Shown piece by piece: positions 35,301 through 48,342 of a stretch of DNA of 64,000 bases. A program made the translations under genes and the position numbers. Location: assembly GCA_963662155.1 (NCBI GenBank), contig OY759262.1, positions 60,187,510 to 60,251,509 of the forward strand, read 5' to 3'. The stretch is from Lamellibrachia columna. Taxonomy: Eukaryota; Annelida; Polychaeta; Sabellida; Siboglinidae. The stretch's first letter is position 1; each line of letters begins with the position of its first letter. The notes below the pieces were generated by a model. The model worked only from the letters and a program-made list of their open reading frames with translations. It was not told the DNA's origin and ran no database searches.

Positions 35301-35331
35301 TAAAGAATGTTTACTTCCAAAAACACTAGTT
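32321..35331 (-). mobile_element. LINE (CR1/L2-type) inserted into the array
   Basis: It interrupts the unit phrase atcaacggtttactagaatc, leaving about 4 bp (gttt) duplicated at 32319-32322 and 35329-35332. The 3' end on the minus strand is a short tandem tail (TTAAATCTTG twice) rather than poly(A), as in CR1/L2-type elements. Only about 40 bp precede the ORF, so the 5' end, including any first ORF, is missing. No other unit carries it, so the insertion postdates array growth. Confidence 0.9.
32419..35292 (-). CDS. LINE endonuclease-reverse transcriptase ORF2, intact 957 codons
   Basis: Endonuclease: LNARSIVNKKNEL, ITESWANIDI (near residue 65), RKDRIGRRGGGVILYVKE, IIMGDFNHGHIQW, LGNSDHNQIHFD. 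RT: NYRPVSLTSVICKLLERLIK, IYLDFQKAFDKVPHQ, SGVPQGSVLGPILFLIYIND and FADDTKLF (near 689), all catalytic residues present. The C-terminal region has HLEYCIQAWRPY, DTLERIQRRATKMI and SRTRGHEVKLVK. The first Met is at 35292; an upstream start may have been lost with the truncated 5' end. The frame is uninterrupted, so the insertion is recent. A diverged fragment of the same family lies at 4440-4830. Confidence 0.92.
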   Translation of the reverse strand: MQGGYLEVSQAEQEATSTDKPISNHPKNISEKGYICVCLNARSIVNKKNELNIMVEDIDPHIIGITESWANIDITDAELGLTGYVMFRKDRIGRRGGGVILYVKESIQAYEIKLEREADCDEAVWCKIVSGNSKLTIGLVYRSPNINEEDNTKIKNAIKEVSKGECIIMGDFNHGHIQWNSLESTGIEDQQFLCLIQDSFLTQHVLEPTRGENVLDIVLSSQKELVDNVKIFEPLGNSDHNQIHFDINVKSESKNKKTYKRNFHKGNYKDMRKYLAQLDWNNMLMNKTAIECWNILKYEIESIIDKFVPFRKQGKRCRKKHLSKEAIRKIMLKQTMWRVYRRTRKEEDYAKYKEALNAATTEIRQSKRSYEQKLACNIKNDSKSFYAYVRSKQNVQDKVGPLEDSAGNIISQGFLMAEDLNGYFSSVFTKEDISSLPVADAKFQGAKSEYLGPLVVTPELVAKKIRAMKDNKSPGVDGIPPKLLMETVDQISIPLARVFNLSLKEGVVPFEWKEANIIPLFKKGSRNKSENYRPVSLTSVICKLLERLIKDHMVDFLVKHKLLNSSQHGFLKARSCLTNMLCFLEEITKWIDVGSPVDIIYLDFQKAFDKVPHQRLLLKLKAHGIGDSITDWIEQWLTDRRQRVVVDGEVSNWKSVLSGVPQGSVLGPILFLIYINDLDDSITSNVLKFADDTKLFRKVNTDGDKQHLQNDLDRLVKWSEKWQMLFNFGKCKCLHTGHGNLNVNYKMGDTVLGTTVKEKDLGVTISADMKVSEQCGIAASKGNQILGLIRRNITYKGKKLIIPLYKAIVRPHLEYCIQAWRPYRKKDIDTLERIQRRATKMIPELRDLSYEERLKECGLTTLETRRLRGDQIEVFKILNGYEIIDRNMFFSLKKDSRTRGHEVKLVKDQCRLDIRKHSFSQRTINEWNKLSTDCVTASSLNMFKNKVDTYIRRAGYK

Positions 35332-36140
35332 TACTAGAATCGAAATGGCTGTGACGGAATCGTTTCCTATTTGCACTGTGTTAAAGTGAGCTGCTGAACA
35401 GAATCACGTCTGCCACTTAGTAGAATCAGACACAAGAAAAATTATTGATGACAATGTTATACTACCTACCAACATCCCCAATTACATTAGCCCTTAGACT
35501 ATGACACACAGAATAAACTCCTTGCAAAATATCTTGCTCAACACTACGGAAAACACTGACGGTGTCCTCCAGAAGAATGTTCCATGTACAATATTCAAGA
35601 CATGTTGCCGTGATATGAATAAATGTAGTCTAGTAACACTGACCGTGTCCTCCAGAACAATGTTCCATGTACAATATTCAAGACATGTTGCCGTGATATG
35701 AATAAATGTAGTCTAGTAATGATTTTAAAATAATAATGATACAATTAACAATTAGACAAAACTGCTTGTAAGACATCCACATAACAAGGAGACTTGACCA
35801 TCAATATGTTGCATAATAGCTGATTTCTAACTAAGAAGACCATAGTTAATAAATTAAGTAGTCATTATTCAATTCTCATTAAGTTACTTTGGACTTGTGT
35901 TGCTTATTTTATTAAGGTTATTCATCAATTTACAACCCTATATCTAATTGGTAGTTTTAATTTGTGGAAGACAGCTGTTTCAATCAGCATGTTTAATGAA
36001 AAATAAGCAGGAAATGCAATTGTATTATTTCATTTGCACTCAGGTCTAAACTCCTTTTATGAAAATTGCTAGCAAATGCACATATTCAACTTGGATTCTG
36101 CAGCACCAATTAATGACGAAATGGGTGGACAACTACTTAC

Positions 36141-36264
36141 GACAACTTCTGCAATGACGTCATACGGGAAATACTGTCACTGAGATCTTGGCCAGCTTCG
36201 GGAGCACTCAGATCGTTTCCAGAAAGTCTGAAAATTGTTTTATCAACTTAAACAATACAAACTG

Positions 36265-36314
<50 letters not shown>

Positions 36315-36825
36315 CATGTCACAGCCAACACATCACCAACTATACAATCAGAGAGTAGAACAGTGAACACTTCGACACCTGTAATTGCCTTCAAACGGTA
36401 CAAATTAATACAACACAGATCAACACAAAAGCAACTATACACATCATGATCCAACAAATTATGTACTGTTACATAACCGATTGAAACAGAATATGACAGC
36501 ATCCATTACCAGGGAATTCTACCAAAACAAGCTTTGGTTTGAGACTGATTAGTATTAAAATCGTAAGAGCTACACAAATGAAAAAGTATCGGCAACATCA
36601 AATCAATCTCACTCGTCTAACAGTATACTCGTATACAAAATGATTATGCTGTATAGGATGTGCTAACTCACTGCTCAGTAGTGAGTTAGCACCGCTTAGC
36701 AGAGTGTAATACTGTCCTGAATATTTACAACAAAAACTCACATAAGTTCTTCCACTTTCGGGCACTGCTGCAGAGCACGTGCCAGAGAGAACATGCCTTC
36801 AGGTCCAATTCTACACTGTTGCAAA
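36141..36825 (-). CDS. LRR cassette 4: exon B 36742-36825, exon A 36141-36227
   Basis: Exon B reads LQQCRIGPEGMFSLARALQQ then CPKVEEL, split codon Ile. Exon A is LSGNDLSAPEAGQDLSDSIS then RMTSLQKL, CAG acceptor. The split codon to the next B gives Ser. (TA)n at 36270-36312 is among the shorter tracts. In its neighbour unit (35.3-36.1 kb) the LINE sits upstream in coordinate order. Confidence 0.85.
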
Positions 36826-38003
36826 CTGCAAAGACAATCGTACAAATATTGATGTATGCTATACGATGAAATACATTAAAGTAAGCAGACTGTATATAAA
36901 TTTACTCCACTGATCACTGTTGTCATTTTAAAATGAAATATATGTCCTGCAAATTAACGTAGAGGCAATTTTCAAACAAAAAACATGTGTGACTTTGAAT
37001 TTAATTGTTGTAATAATCAAACCATTTGATGAAAAGAACATTTGAAATGTTAAATCTTCAGTTATTTTGTATGAAATAAGGAATTTCTTGTTACCCGTGG
37101 AATGACATTCGGGTGGTTAAAAACTGTTCTAGAAAACAATGTGTATCTATTGACGAATGTAAGTCTGATGTGTGCATTATTTCATGTGGTGTACCCCATA
37201 GTTCGATTTTAGGCCTCAAACTATTTATACAGTGAACTCTGCTTAACAGAATCACGGATAACACAATCAACGGTTTACTAGAATCGAAATGGCTGTGACG
37301 GAATCGTTTCCTATTTGCACTGTGTTAAAGTGAGCTGCTGAACAGAATCACGTCTGCCACTTAGTAGAATCAGACACAAGAAAAATTATTTATGACAATG
37401 TTATACTACCTACCAACATCCCCAATTACATTAGCCCTTAGACTATGACAAACAGAATAAACTCCATGCAAAATATCTTGCTCAACACTACGCAAAACAC
37501 TGACGGTGTCCTCCAGAACAATGTTCCATGTACAATATTCAAGACATGTTGCTGTGATATGAGAATAAATGTAGTCTAGTAATGATTTTAAAATAATATT
37601 GATACAATTAACAATTAGACAAGACTGCTTGTAAGACATCCACATAACAAGGAGACTTGACCATCAATATGTTGCAAAATAGCTGATTTCTAACTAAGAA
37701 GACCATAGTTAATAAATTAAGTAGTCTTTATTCAATTCTCATTAAGTTACTTTGCACTTGTGTTGCTTATTTTATTAAGGTTATTCATCAATATACAACC
37801 GTATATCTAATTGGTAGTTTTAATTTGTGGAAGACAGCTGTTTCAATCAGCATGTTTAATGAAAAATAAGCAGGAAATGCAAATGTATTATTTTATTTGC
37901 ACTCAGGTTTAAACTTCTTTTATGAACATTGCTAGCAAATGCCCACATTCAACTTGGATTCTGCAGCACCAATTAATGACGAAATGGGTGGATAACTACT
38001 TAC

Positions 38004-38127
38004 AGCAACTTCTTCAATGACGTCATACGGGAAATACTGTCAATGAGAGTTTGGCCAGCTTCTGGAGCACTCAGATCGTTTTCACAAAGTCTGAAAATTG
38101 TTTTATCAACTTAAACAATACAAACTG

Positions 38128-38199
<72 letters not shown>

Positions 38200-38711
38200 C
38201 ATGTCATAGCCAACACATCACCAACTATACAATCAGAGAGTAGAACAGTGAACACTTCGACACCTGTAATTACCTTCAAAACGGTACAAATTAATACAAC
38301 ACAGATCAACACAAAAGCAACTATACACATCATGATCCAACAAATTATGTACTCTTACATAACCGATTGAAACAGAATATGACAGCATCCATTACCAGGG
38401 AATTCTACCAAAACAAGCTTTGGTTTGAGACTGATTAGTATTAAAATCATAAGAGCTACACAAATGAAAAAGTATCAGCAACATCAAATCAATCTCACTC
38501 GTCTAACAGTATACTCGTATACAAAATGATTATGCTGTATAGGATGTGCTAACTCACTGCTCAGTAGTGAGTTAGCACCGCTTAGCAGAGTGTAATACTG
38601 TCCTGAATATATACAACAAAAACTCACATAAGTTCTTCCACTTTCGGGCACTGCTGCAGAGCACGTGCCAGAGAGAACATGGCTTCGGGTCCAATTCTAC
38701 ACTGTTGCAAA
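38004..38711 (-). CDS. LRR cassette 5: exon B 38628-38711, exon A 38004-38090
   Basis: Exon B has Ala for Gly before Met (GPEAMFSLARAL), split codon Ile. Exon A reads LCENDLSAPEAGQTLIDSIS then RMTSLKKL, CAG acceptor: Ile, Cys, Glu at strand positions 5, 7, 8. (TA)n at 38133-38197. The adjoining unit on the low side holds a single 83-bp block. Confidence 0.85.
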
Positions 38712-39875
38712 CTGCAAAGACACATCGTACAAATATTGATGTATGCTATACGATGAAATACATTAAAGTAAGCAGACTGTATATAAATTTACTCCACTGA
38801 TCACTGTTGTCATTTTAAAATGAAATATATGTCCTGCAAATTAACGTAGAAGCAATTTTCAAACAAAAAACATGTGTGACTTTGAATTTAATTGTTGTAA
38901 TAATCAAACCATTTGATGAAAAGAACATTTGAAATGGTAAATTTTCAGCAATTATGCATGAAAAAATGAATTTCTTGTTACCCGTGGAATGGCATTCGAG
39001 TGGTTAAAAACTGTTCTAGAAAATAATGTGTATCTATTGACGAATGTAAGTCTGATGTGTGTATTATTTCATGTGGTGTACCCCAAAGTACGATTTTAGG
39101 CCTCAAACTATTTATACAGTGAACTCTCCTTAACAGAATCAACGGTTTACTAGAATCGAAATGGCTGTGACGGAATCGTTTCCTACTTGCACTGAGTTAA
39201 AGTGAGCTGCTGAACAGAATCATGTCTGCCACTTAGTAGAATCAGACACAAGAAAAATTATTTATGACAATGTTATACTACCTACCAACATCCCCAATTA
39301 CATTAGCCCTTAGACTATGACACACAGAATAAACTCCATGCAAAATATCTTGCTCAACACTACGCAAAACACTGATGGTGTCCTCCAGAACAATGTTCCA
39401 TGTACAATATTCAAGACATGTTGCCGTGATATGAGAATGAATGTAGTCTAGTAATGATTTAAAAATAATATTGATACAATTAACAATTAGACAAAACTGC
39501 TTGTAAGACATCCACATAACAAGGAGACTTGACCATCAATATGTTGCAAAATAGCTGATTTCTAACTAAGAAGACCATAGTTAATAAATTAAGTAGTCAT
39601 TATTCAATTCTCATTAAGTTACTTTGGACTTGTGTTGCTTATTTTATTAAGGTTATTCATCAATTTACAACCGTATATCTAATTGGTAGTTTTAATTTGT
39701 GGAAGACAGCTGTTTCAATCAGCATGTTTAATGAAAAATAAGCAGGAAATGCAAATGTATTATTTCATTTGCACTCAGGTTTAAACTTCTTTTATGAACA
39801 TTGCTAGCAAATGCCCACATTCAACTTGGATTCTGCAGCACCAATTAATGACGAAATGGGTGGATAACTACTTAC

Positions 39876-40004
39876 TGCAACTTCTTCAATGACGTCATAC
39901 GGGAAATACTGTCAATGAGAGTTTGGCCAACTTCTGGAGCACTCAGATCGTTTTCACAAAGTCTAAAAAATTTTTTTTTTCAACTTAAACAATACAAACT
40001 GTTG

Positions 40005-40099
<95 letters not shown>

Positions 40100-40610
40100 C
40101 ATGTCATAACCAACACATCACCAACTATACAATCAGAGATTAGAACAGTGAACACTTCGACACCTGTAATTGCCTTCAAACGGTACAAATTAATACAACA
40201 CAGATCAACACAAAAGCAACTATACACGTCATGATCCAACAAATTATGTACTGTTACATAACCGATTGAAACAGAATATGACAGCATCCATTACCAGGGA
40301 ATTCTACCAAAACAAGCTTTGGTTTGAGACTGATTAGTATTAAAATCGTAAGAGCTACACAAATGAAAAAGTATCGGCAACATCAAATCAATCTCACTCG
40401 TCTAACAGTATACTCGTATACAAAATGATTATGCTGTATAGGATGTGCTAACTCACTGCTCAGCAGTGAGTTAGCACCGCTTAGCAGAGTGTAATACTGT
40501 CCTGAATATTTACAACAAAAACTCACGCAAGTTCTTCCACTTTCGGGCACTGCTGCAGAGCACGTGCCAGAGAGAACATGGCTTCGGGTCCAATTCTACA
40601 CTGTTGCAAA
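39876..40610 (-). CDS. LRR cassette 6: exon B 40527-40610, exon A 39876-39962
   Basis: Exon B protein as cassette 5, but the split codon gives Ala. Exon A is LCENDLSAPEVGQTLIDSIS then RMTSLKKL, with a unique Val. The acceptor is TAG, next to an A/T homopolymer pair. The split codon to the next B gives His. (TA)n at 40007-40096 is the longest in the array. Confidence 0.85.
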
Positions 40611-41789
40611 CTGCAAAGACACATCGTACAAATATTGATGTATGCTATACGATGAAATACATTAAAGTAAGCAGACTGTATATAAATTTACTCCACTGAT
40701 CACTGTTGTCATTTTAAAATGAAATATATGTCTTGCAAATTAACGTAGAGGCAATTTTCAAACAAAAAACATGTGTGACTTTGAATTTAATTGTTGTAAT
40801 AATCAAACCATTTGATGAAAAGAACATTTGAAATGGTAAATCTTCAGCTATTATGAATGAAAAAAGGAATTTCTTGTTACCCGTGGAATGGCATTCGGGT
40901 GGTTAAAAACTGTTCTAGAAAACAATGTGTATCTATTGACTAATGTAAGTCTGATGTGTGCATTATTTCATGTGGTGTACCCCATAGTTCGATTTTAGGC
41001 CTGAAACTATTTATACAGTGAATTCTGCTTAACAGAATCACGGATAACACAATCAACGGTTTACTAGAATCCAAATGGCTGTGACTGAATCGTTTCCTAT
41101 TTGCACTGTGTTAAAGTGAGCTGCTGAACAGAATCATGTCTGCCACTTAGTAGAATCAGACACAAGAAAAATTATTTATGACAATGTTATACTACCTACC
41201 AACATCCCCAATTACATTAGCCCTTAGACTATGACACACAGAATAAACTCCATGCAAAATATCTTGCTCAACACTACGCAAAACACTGACGGTGTCCTCC
41301 AGAACAATGTTCCATGTACAATATTCAAGACATGTTGCTGTGATATGAGAATAAATGTAGTCTAGTAATGATTTTAAAATAATATTGATACAATTAACAA
41401 TTAGACAAGACTGCTTGTAAGACATCCACATAACAAGGAGACTTGACCATCAATATGTTGCAAAATAGCTAATTTCTAACTAAGAAGACCATAGTTAATA
41501 AATTAAGTAGTCATTATTCAATTCTCATTAAGTTACTTTGGACTTGTGTTGCTTATTTTATTAAGGTTATTCATCAATTTACAACCGTATATCTAATTGG
41601 TAGTTTTAATTTGTGGAAGACAGCTGTTTCAATCAGCATGTTTAATGAAAAATAAGCAGGAAATGCAAATGTATTATTTCATTTGCACTCAGGTTTAAAC
41701 TTCTTTTATGAACATTGCTAGCAAATGCCCACATTCAACTTGGATTCTGGAACACCAATTAATGACGAAATGGGTGGATAACTACTTAC

Positions 41790-41918
41790 AGCAACTTCTT
41801 CAATGACGTCATACGGGAAATACTGTCAATGAGAGTTTGGCCAGCTTCTGGAGCACTCAGATCGTTTTCATAAAGTCTAAAAAAAAATTTTTTTCAACTT
41901 AAACAATACAAACTGTTG

Positions 41919-41991
<73 letters not shown>

Positions 41992-42502
41992 CATGTCATA
42001 ACCAACACATCACCAACAATACAATCAGAGAGTAGAACAGTGAACACTTCGACACCTGTAATTGCCTTCAAACGGTACAAATTAATACAACACAGATCAA
42101 CACAAAAGCAACTATACACATCATGATCCAACAAATTATGTACTCTTACATAACCGATTGAAACAGAATATGACAGCATCCATTACCAGGGAATTCTACC
42201 AAAACAAGCTTTGGTTTGAGACTGATTAGTATTAAAATCATAAGAGCTACACAAATGAAAAAGTATCGGCAACATCAAATCAATCTCACTCGTCTAACAG
42301 TATACTCGTATACAAAATGATTATGCTGTATAGGATGTGCTAACTCACTGCTCAGTAGTGAGCTAGCACCGCTTAGCAGAGTGTATTACTGTCCTGAATA
42401 TATACAACAAAAACTCACACAAGTTCTTCCACTTTCGGGCACTGCTGCAGAGCACGTGCCACAGAAAGCATGCCTTCAGTTCCAATTCTACACTGGTACA
42501 AA
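41790..42502 (-). CDS. LRR cassette 7: exon B 42419-42502, exon A 41790-41876
   Basis: Exon B reads LYQCRIGTEGMLSVARALQQ then CPKVEEL: Tyr at strand position 7, Thr for Pro, Val in the helix; split codon Val. Exon A begins LYENDLSAPEAGQTLID, the only A exon with Tyr at position 7. TAG acceptor. (TA)n at 41921-41989. Confidence 0.85.
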
Positions 42503-43675
42503 CTGCAAAGACACATCGTACAAATATTGATGTATGCTATACGATGAAACACATTAAAGTAAGCAGACTGTATATAAATTTACTCCACTGATCACTGTTG
42601 TCATTTTAAAATGAAATATATGTCCTGCAAATTAACGTAGAGGCAATTTTCAAACAAAAAACATGTGTGACTTTGAATTTAATTGTTGTAATAATCAAAC
42701 CATTTGATAAAAAGAACATTTGAAATGGTAAATCTTCATTATGTATGAAAAAAGGAATTTCTTGTTACCCGTGGAATGGCATTCGGGTGGTTAAAAACTG
42801 TTCTAGAAAACAATGTGTATCTATTGATGAATGTAAGTCTGATGTGTGCATTATTTCATGTGGTGTACCCCATAGTTCGATTTTAGGCCTCAAACTATTT
42901 ATACAGTGAACTCTGCTTAACAGAATCACGGATAACAGAATCAACGGTTTACTAGAATCGAAATGGCTGTGACGGAATCGTTTCCTATTTGCACTGTGTT
43001 AAAGTGAGCTGCTGAACAGAATCATGTCTGCCACTTAGTAGAATCAGACACAAGAAAAATTATTGATGACAATGTTATACTACCTACCAACATCCCCAAT
43101 TACATTAGCCCTTAGACTATGACACACAGAATAAACTCCTTGCAAAATATCTTGCTCAACACTACGCAAAACAGTAACGGTGTCCTCCAGAACAATGTTC
43201 CATGTACAATATTCAAGACATGTTGCCGTGATATGAATAAATGTAGTCTAGTAATGATTTAAAAATAATATTGATACAATTAACAATTAGACAAGACTGC
43301 TTGTAAGACATCCACATAACAAGGAGACTTGACCATCAATATGTTGCAAAATAGCTGATTTCTAACTAAGAAGACCATAGTTAATAAATTAAGTAGTCAT
43401 TATTCAATTCTCATTAAGTTACTTTGCACTTGTGTTGCTTATTTTATTAAGGTTATTCATCATTATACAACCGTATATCTAATTGGTAGTTTTAATTTGT
43501 GGAAGACAGCTGTTTCAATCAGCATGTTTAATGAAAAATAAGCAGGAAATGCAAATGTATTATTTTATTTGCACTCAGGTTTAAACTTCTTTTATGAACA
43601 TTGCTAGCAAATGCCCACATTCAACTTGGATTCTGCAGCACCAATTAAAGACGAAATGGGTGGATAACTACTTAC

Positions 43676-43799
43676 AGCAACTTCTGCAATGACGTCATAC
43701 GGGAAATACTGTCACTGAGATCTTGGCCAGCTTCGGGAGCACTCAGATCGTTTCCAGAAAGTCTGAAAATTGTTTTATCAACTTAAACAATACAAACTG

Positions 43800-43889
<90 letters not shown>

Positions 43890-44400
43890 CATGTCATAGC
43901 CAACACATCACCAACTATACAATCAGAGAGTAGAACTGTGAACACTTTGACACCTGTAATTGCTTTCAAACGGTACAAAATAATACAACACAGATCAACA
44001 CAAAAGCAACTATACACATCATGATCCAACAAATTATGTACTGTTACATAACCGATTGAAACAGAATATGACAGCATCCATTACCAGGGAATTCTACCAA
44101 AACAAGCTTTGGTTTGAGACTGATTAGTATTAAAATCATAAGAGCTACACAAATGAAAAAGTATCAGCAACATCAAATCAATCTCACTCGTCTAACAGTA
44201 TACTTGTATACAAAATGATTATGCTGTATAGGATGTGCTAACTCACTGCTCAGTAGTGAGCTAGCACCGCTTAGCAGAGTGTAATACTGTCCTGAATATT
44301 TACAACAAAAACTCACGCAAGTTCTTCCACTTTCGGGCACTGCTGCAGAGCACGTGCCAGAGTGAACATGGCTTCGGGTCCAATTCTACACTGTTGCAAA
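43676..44400 (-). CDS. LRR cassette 8: exon B 44317-44400, exon A 43676-43762
   Basis: Exon B has a unique Thr (GPEAMFTLARAL), split codon Ala. Exon A protein equals cassette 4 (LSGNDL...GQDLSDS...LQKL) but hands on Leu instead of Ser to the next B exon. CAG acceptor. (TA)n at 43804-43886. Confidence 0.85.
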
Positions 44401-45660
44401 CTGCAAAGACACATCGTACAAATATTGATGTATGCTATACGATGAAATACATTAAAGTAAGCAGACTGTATATAAATTTACTCCACTGATCACTGTTGTC
44501 ATTTTAAAATGAAATATATGTCCTGCAAATTAACGTAGAGGCAATTTTCAAACAAAAAACATGTGTGACTTTGAATTTAATTTTTGTAATAATCAAACCA
44601 TTTGATGAAAAGAACATTTGAAATGGTAAATCTTCAGCTATTATGTATGAAAAAAGGAATTTCTTGTTACCCGTGGAATGGCATTCGGGTGGTTAAAAAC
44701 TGTTCTAGAAAACAATGTGTATCTATTGACGAATGTAAGTCTGATGTGTGCATTATTTCATGTGGTGTACCCCATAGTTCGATTTTAGGCCTCAAACTAT
44801 TTATACAGTGAACTCTGCTTAACAGAATCATGGATAACAGAATCAACGGTTTACTAGAATCGAAATGGCTGTGACGGAATCGATTCCTATTTGAACTGTG
44901 TTAAAGTGAGCTGCTGAACAGAATCACGTCTGCCACTTAGTAGAATCAGACACAAGAAAAATTATTGATGACAATGTTATACTACCTACCAACATCCCCA
45001 ATTACATTAGCCCTTAGATTATGACCCACAGAATAAACTCCTTGCAAAATATCTTGCTCATCACTACGCAAAACACTGACGGTGTCCTCCAGAACAATGT
45101 TCCATGTACAATATTCAAGACATGTTGCCGTGATATGAATAAATGTAGTCTAGTAACACTGACCGTGTCCTCCAGAACAATGTTCCATGTACAATATTCA
45201 AGACATGTTGCCGTGATATGAATAAATGTAGTCTAGTAATGATTTTAAAATAATATTGATACAATTAACAATTAGACAAAACTGCTTGTAAGACATCCAC
45301 ATAACAAGGAGACTTGACCATCAATATGTTGCAAAATAGCTGATTTCTAACTAAGAAGACCATAGTTAATAAATTAAGTAGTCATTATTCAATTCTCATT
45401 AAGTTACTTTGGACTTGTGTTGCTTATTTTATTAAGGTTATTCATCAATTTACAACCGTATATCTAATTGGTAGTTTTAATTTGTGGAAGACAGCTGTTT
45501 CAATCAGCATGTTTAATGAAAAATAAGCAGGAAATGCAAATGTATTATTTCATTTGCACTCAGGTTTAAACTTCTTTTATGAACATTGCTAGCAAATGCC
45601 CACATTCAACTTGGATTCTGCAGCACCAATTAATGACGAAATGGGTGGATAACTACTTAC

Positions 45661-45784
45661 TGCAACTTCTTCAATGACGTCATACGGGAAATACTGTCAA
45701 TGAGAGTTTGGCCAGCTTCTGGAGCACTCAGATCGTTTTCACAAAGTCTGAAAATTGTTTTATCAACTTAAACAATACAAACTG

Positions 45785-45860
<76 letters not shown>

Positions 45861-46371
45861 CATGTCACAGCCAACACATCACCAACTATACAATCAGAGA
45901 GTAGAACAGTGAACACTTCGACACCTGTAATTGCCTTCAAACGGTACAAATTAATACAACACAGATCAACACAAAAGCAACTATACACATCATGATCCAA
46001 CAAATTATGTACTGTTACATAACCGATTGAAACAGAATATGGCAGCATCCATTACCAGGGAATTCTACCAAAACAAGCTTTGGTTTGAGACTGATTAGTA
46101 TTAAAATCATAAGAGCTACACAAATGAAAAAGTATCAGCAACATCAAATCAATCTCACTCGTCTAACAGTATACTCGTATACAAAATGATTATGCTGTAT
46201 AGGATGTGCTAACTCATTGCTCAGTAGTGAGTTAGCACCGCTTAGCAGAGTGTAATACTGTCCTGAATATATACAACAAAAACTCACTCAAGTTCTTCCA
46301 CTTTCGGGCGCTGCTGCAGAGCACGTGCCAGAGAGAACATGCCTTCAGGTCCAATTCTACACTTTTGCAAA
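45661..46371 (-). CDS. LRR cassette 9: exon B 46288-46371, exon A 45661-45747
   Basis: Exon B is identical in sequence to cassette 3 (LQKCRI, QQRPKVEEL, split Glu). Exon A is of the other class, LCENDLSAPEAGQTLIDSIS, CAG acceptor, split codon His. The cassette is therefore a recombinant of two unit types, with the switch near the exon A to (TA)n interval (TA tract 45789-45858). Confidence 0.85.
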
Positions 46372-47629
46372 CTGCAAAGACACATCGTACAGACATTGGT
46401 GTATGCTATACGATGAAATACATTAAAGTAAGCAGACTGCATATAAATTTACTCCACTGATCACTGTTGTCATTTTAAAATAAAATATGTCCTGAAAATT
46501 AACGTAGATGCAATTTTCAAACAAAAAACATGTGTGACTTTGAATTTAATTGTTGTAATAATCAAACCATTTGATGAAAAGAACATTTGAAATGGTCAAT
46601 CTTCAGTTATTATATATGAAATAAGGAATTTCTTGTTACCCGTGGAATGGCATTCGAGAGGTTAAAAACTGTTCTAGAAAACAATGTGTATCTATTGACG
46701 AATGTAAGTCTGATGTGTGCATTATTTCATGTGGTGTACCCCATAGTTCGATTTTAGGCCTCAAACTATTTATACAGTGAACTCTGCTTAACAGAATCAT
46801 GGATAACAGAATCAACGGTTTACTAGAATCGAAATGGCTGTGACGGAATCGATTCCTATTTGAACTGTGTTAAAGTGAGCTGCTGAACAGAATCACGTCT
46901 GCCACTTAGTAGAATCAGACACAAGAAAAATTATTGATGACAATGTTATACTACCTACCAACATCCCCAATTACATTAGCCCTTAGATTATGACCCACAG
47001 AATAAACTCCTTGCAAAATATCTTGCTCATCACTACGCAAAACACTGACGGTGTCCTCCAGAACAATGTTCCATGTACAATATTCAAGACATGTTGCCGT
47101 GATATGAATAAATGTAGTCTAGTAACACTGACCGTGTCCTCCAGAACAATGTTCCATGTACAATATTCAAGACATGTTGCCGTGATATGAATAAATGTAG
47201 TCTAGTAATGATTTTAAAATAATATTGATACAATTAACAATTAGACAAAACTGCTTGTAAGACATCCACATAACAAGGAGACTTGACCATCAATATGTTG
47301 CAAAATAGCTGATTTCTAACTAAGAAGACCATAGTTAATAAATTAAGTAGTCATTATTCAATTCTCATTAAGTTACTTTGGACTTGTGTTGCTTATTTTA
47401 TTAAGGTTATTCATCAATTTACAACCGTATATCTAATTGGTAGTTTTAATTTGTGGAAGACAGCTGTTTCAATCAGCATGTTTAATGAAAAATAAGCAGG
47501 AAATGCAAATGTATTATTTCATTTGCACTCAGGTTTAAACTTCTTTTATGAACATTGCTAGCAAATGCCCACATTCAACTTGGATTCTGCAGCACCAATT
47601 AATGACGAAATGGGTGGATAACTACTTAC

Positions 47630-47753
47630 TGCAACTTCTTCAATGACGTCATACGGGAAATACTGTCAATGAGAGTTTGGCCAGCTTCTGGAGCACTCAG
47701 ATCGTTTTCACAAAGTCTGAAAATTGTTTTATCAACTTAAACAATACAAACTG

Positions 47754-47831
<78 letters not shown>

Positions 47832-48342
47832 CATGTCATAGGCAACACATCACCAACTATACAATCAGAGAGTAGAACAGTGAACACTTTGACACCTGTA
47901 ATTGCCTTCAAACAGTACAAATTAATACAACACAGATCAACACAAAAGCAACTATACACATCATGATCCAACAAATTATGTACTGTTATATAACCGATTG
48001 AAACAGAATATGACAGCATCCATTATCAGGGAATTCTACCAAAACAAGCTTTGGTTTGTGACTGATTAGTATTAAAATCATAAGAGCTACACAAATGAAA
48101 AAGTATCAGCAACATCAAATCAATCTCACTCGTCTAACAGTATACTCGTATACAAAATGATTATGCTGTATAGGATGTGCTAACTCACTGCTCAGTAGTG
48201 AGTTAGCACCGCTTAGCAGAGTGTAATACTGTCCTGAATATTTACAACAAAAACTCACACAAGTTCTTCCACTTTCGGGCACTGCTGCAGAGCACGTGCC
48301 AGAGAGAACATGGCTTCTGGTCCAATTCTACACTGTTGCAAA
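47630..48342 (-). CDS. LRR cassette 10: exon B 48259-48342, exon A 47630-47716
   Basis: Exon B as cassette 5 except split codon Val. Exon A identical in protein to cassette 9, split codon His, CAG acceptor. (TA)n at 47759-47828. A long stretch of its low-coordinate flank is shared with cassette 9. Confidence 0.85.
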
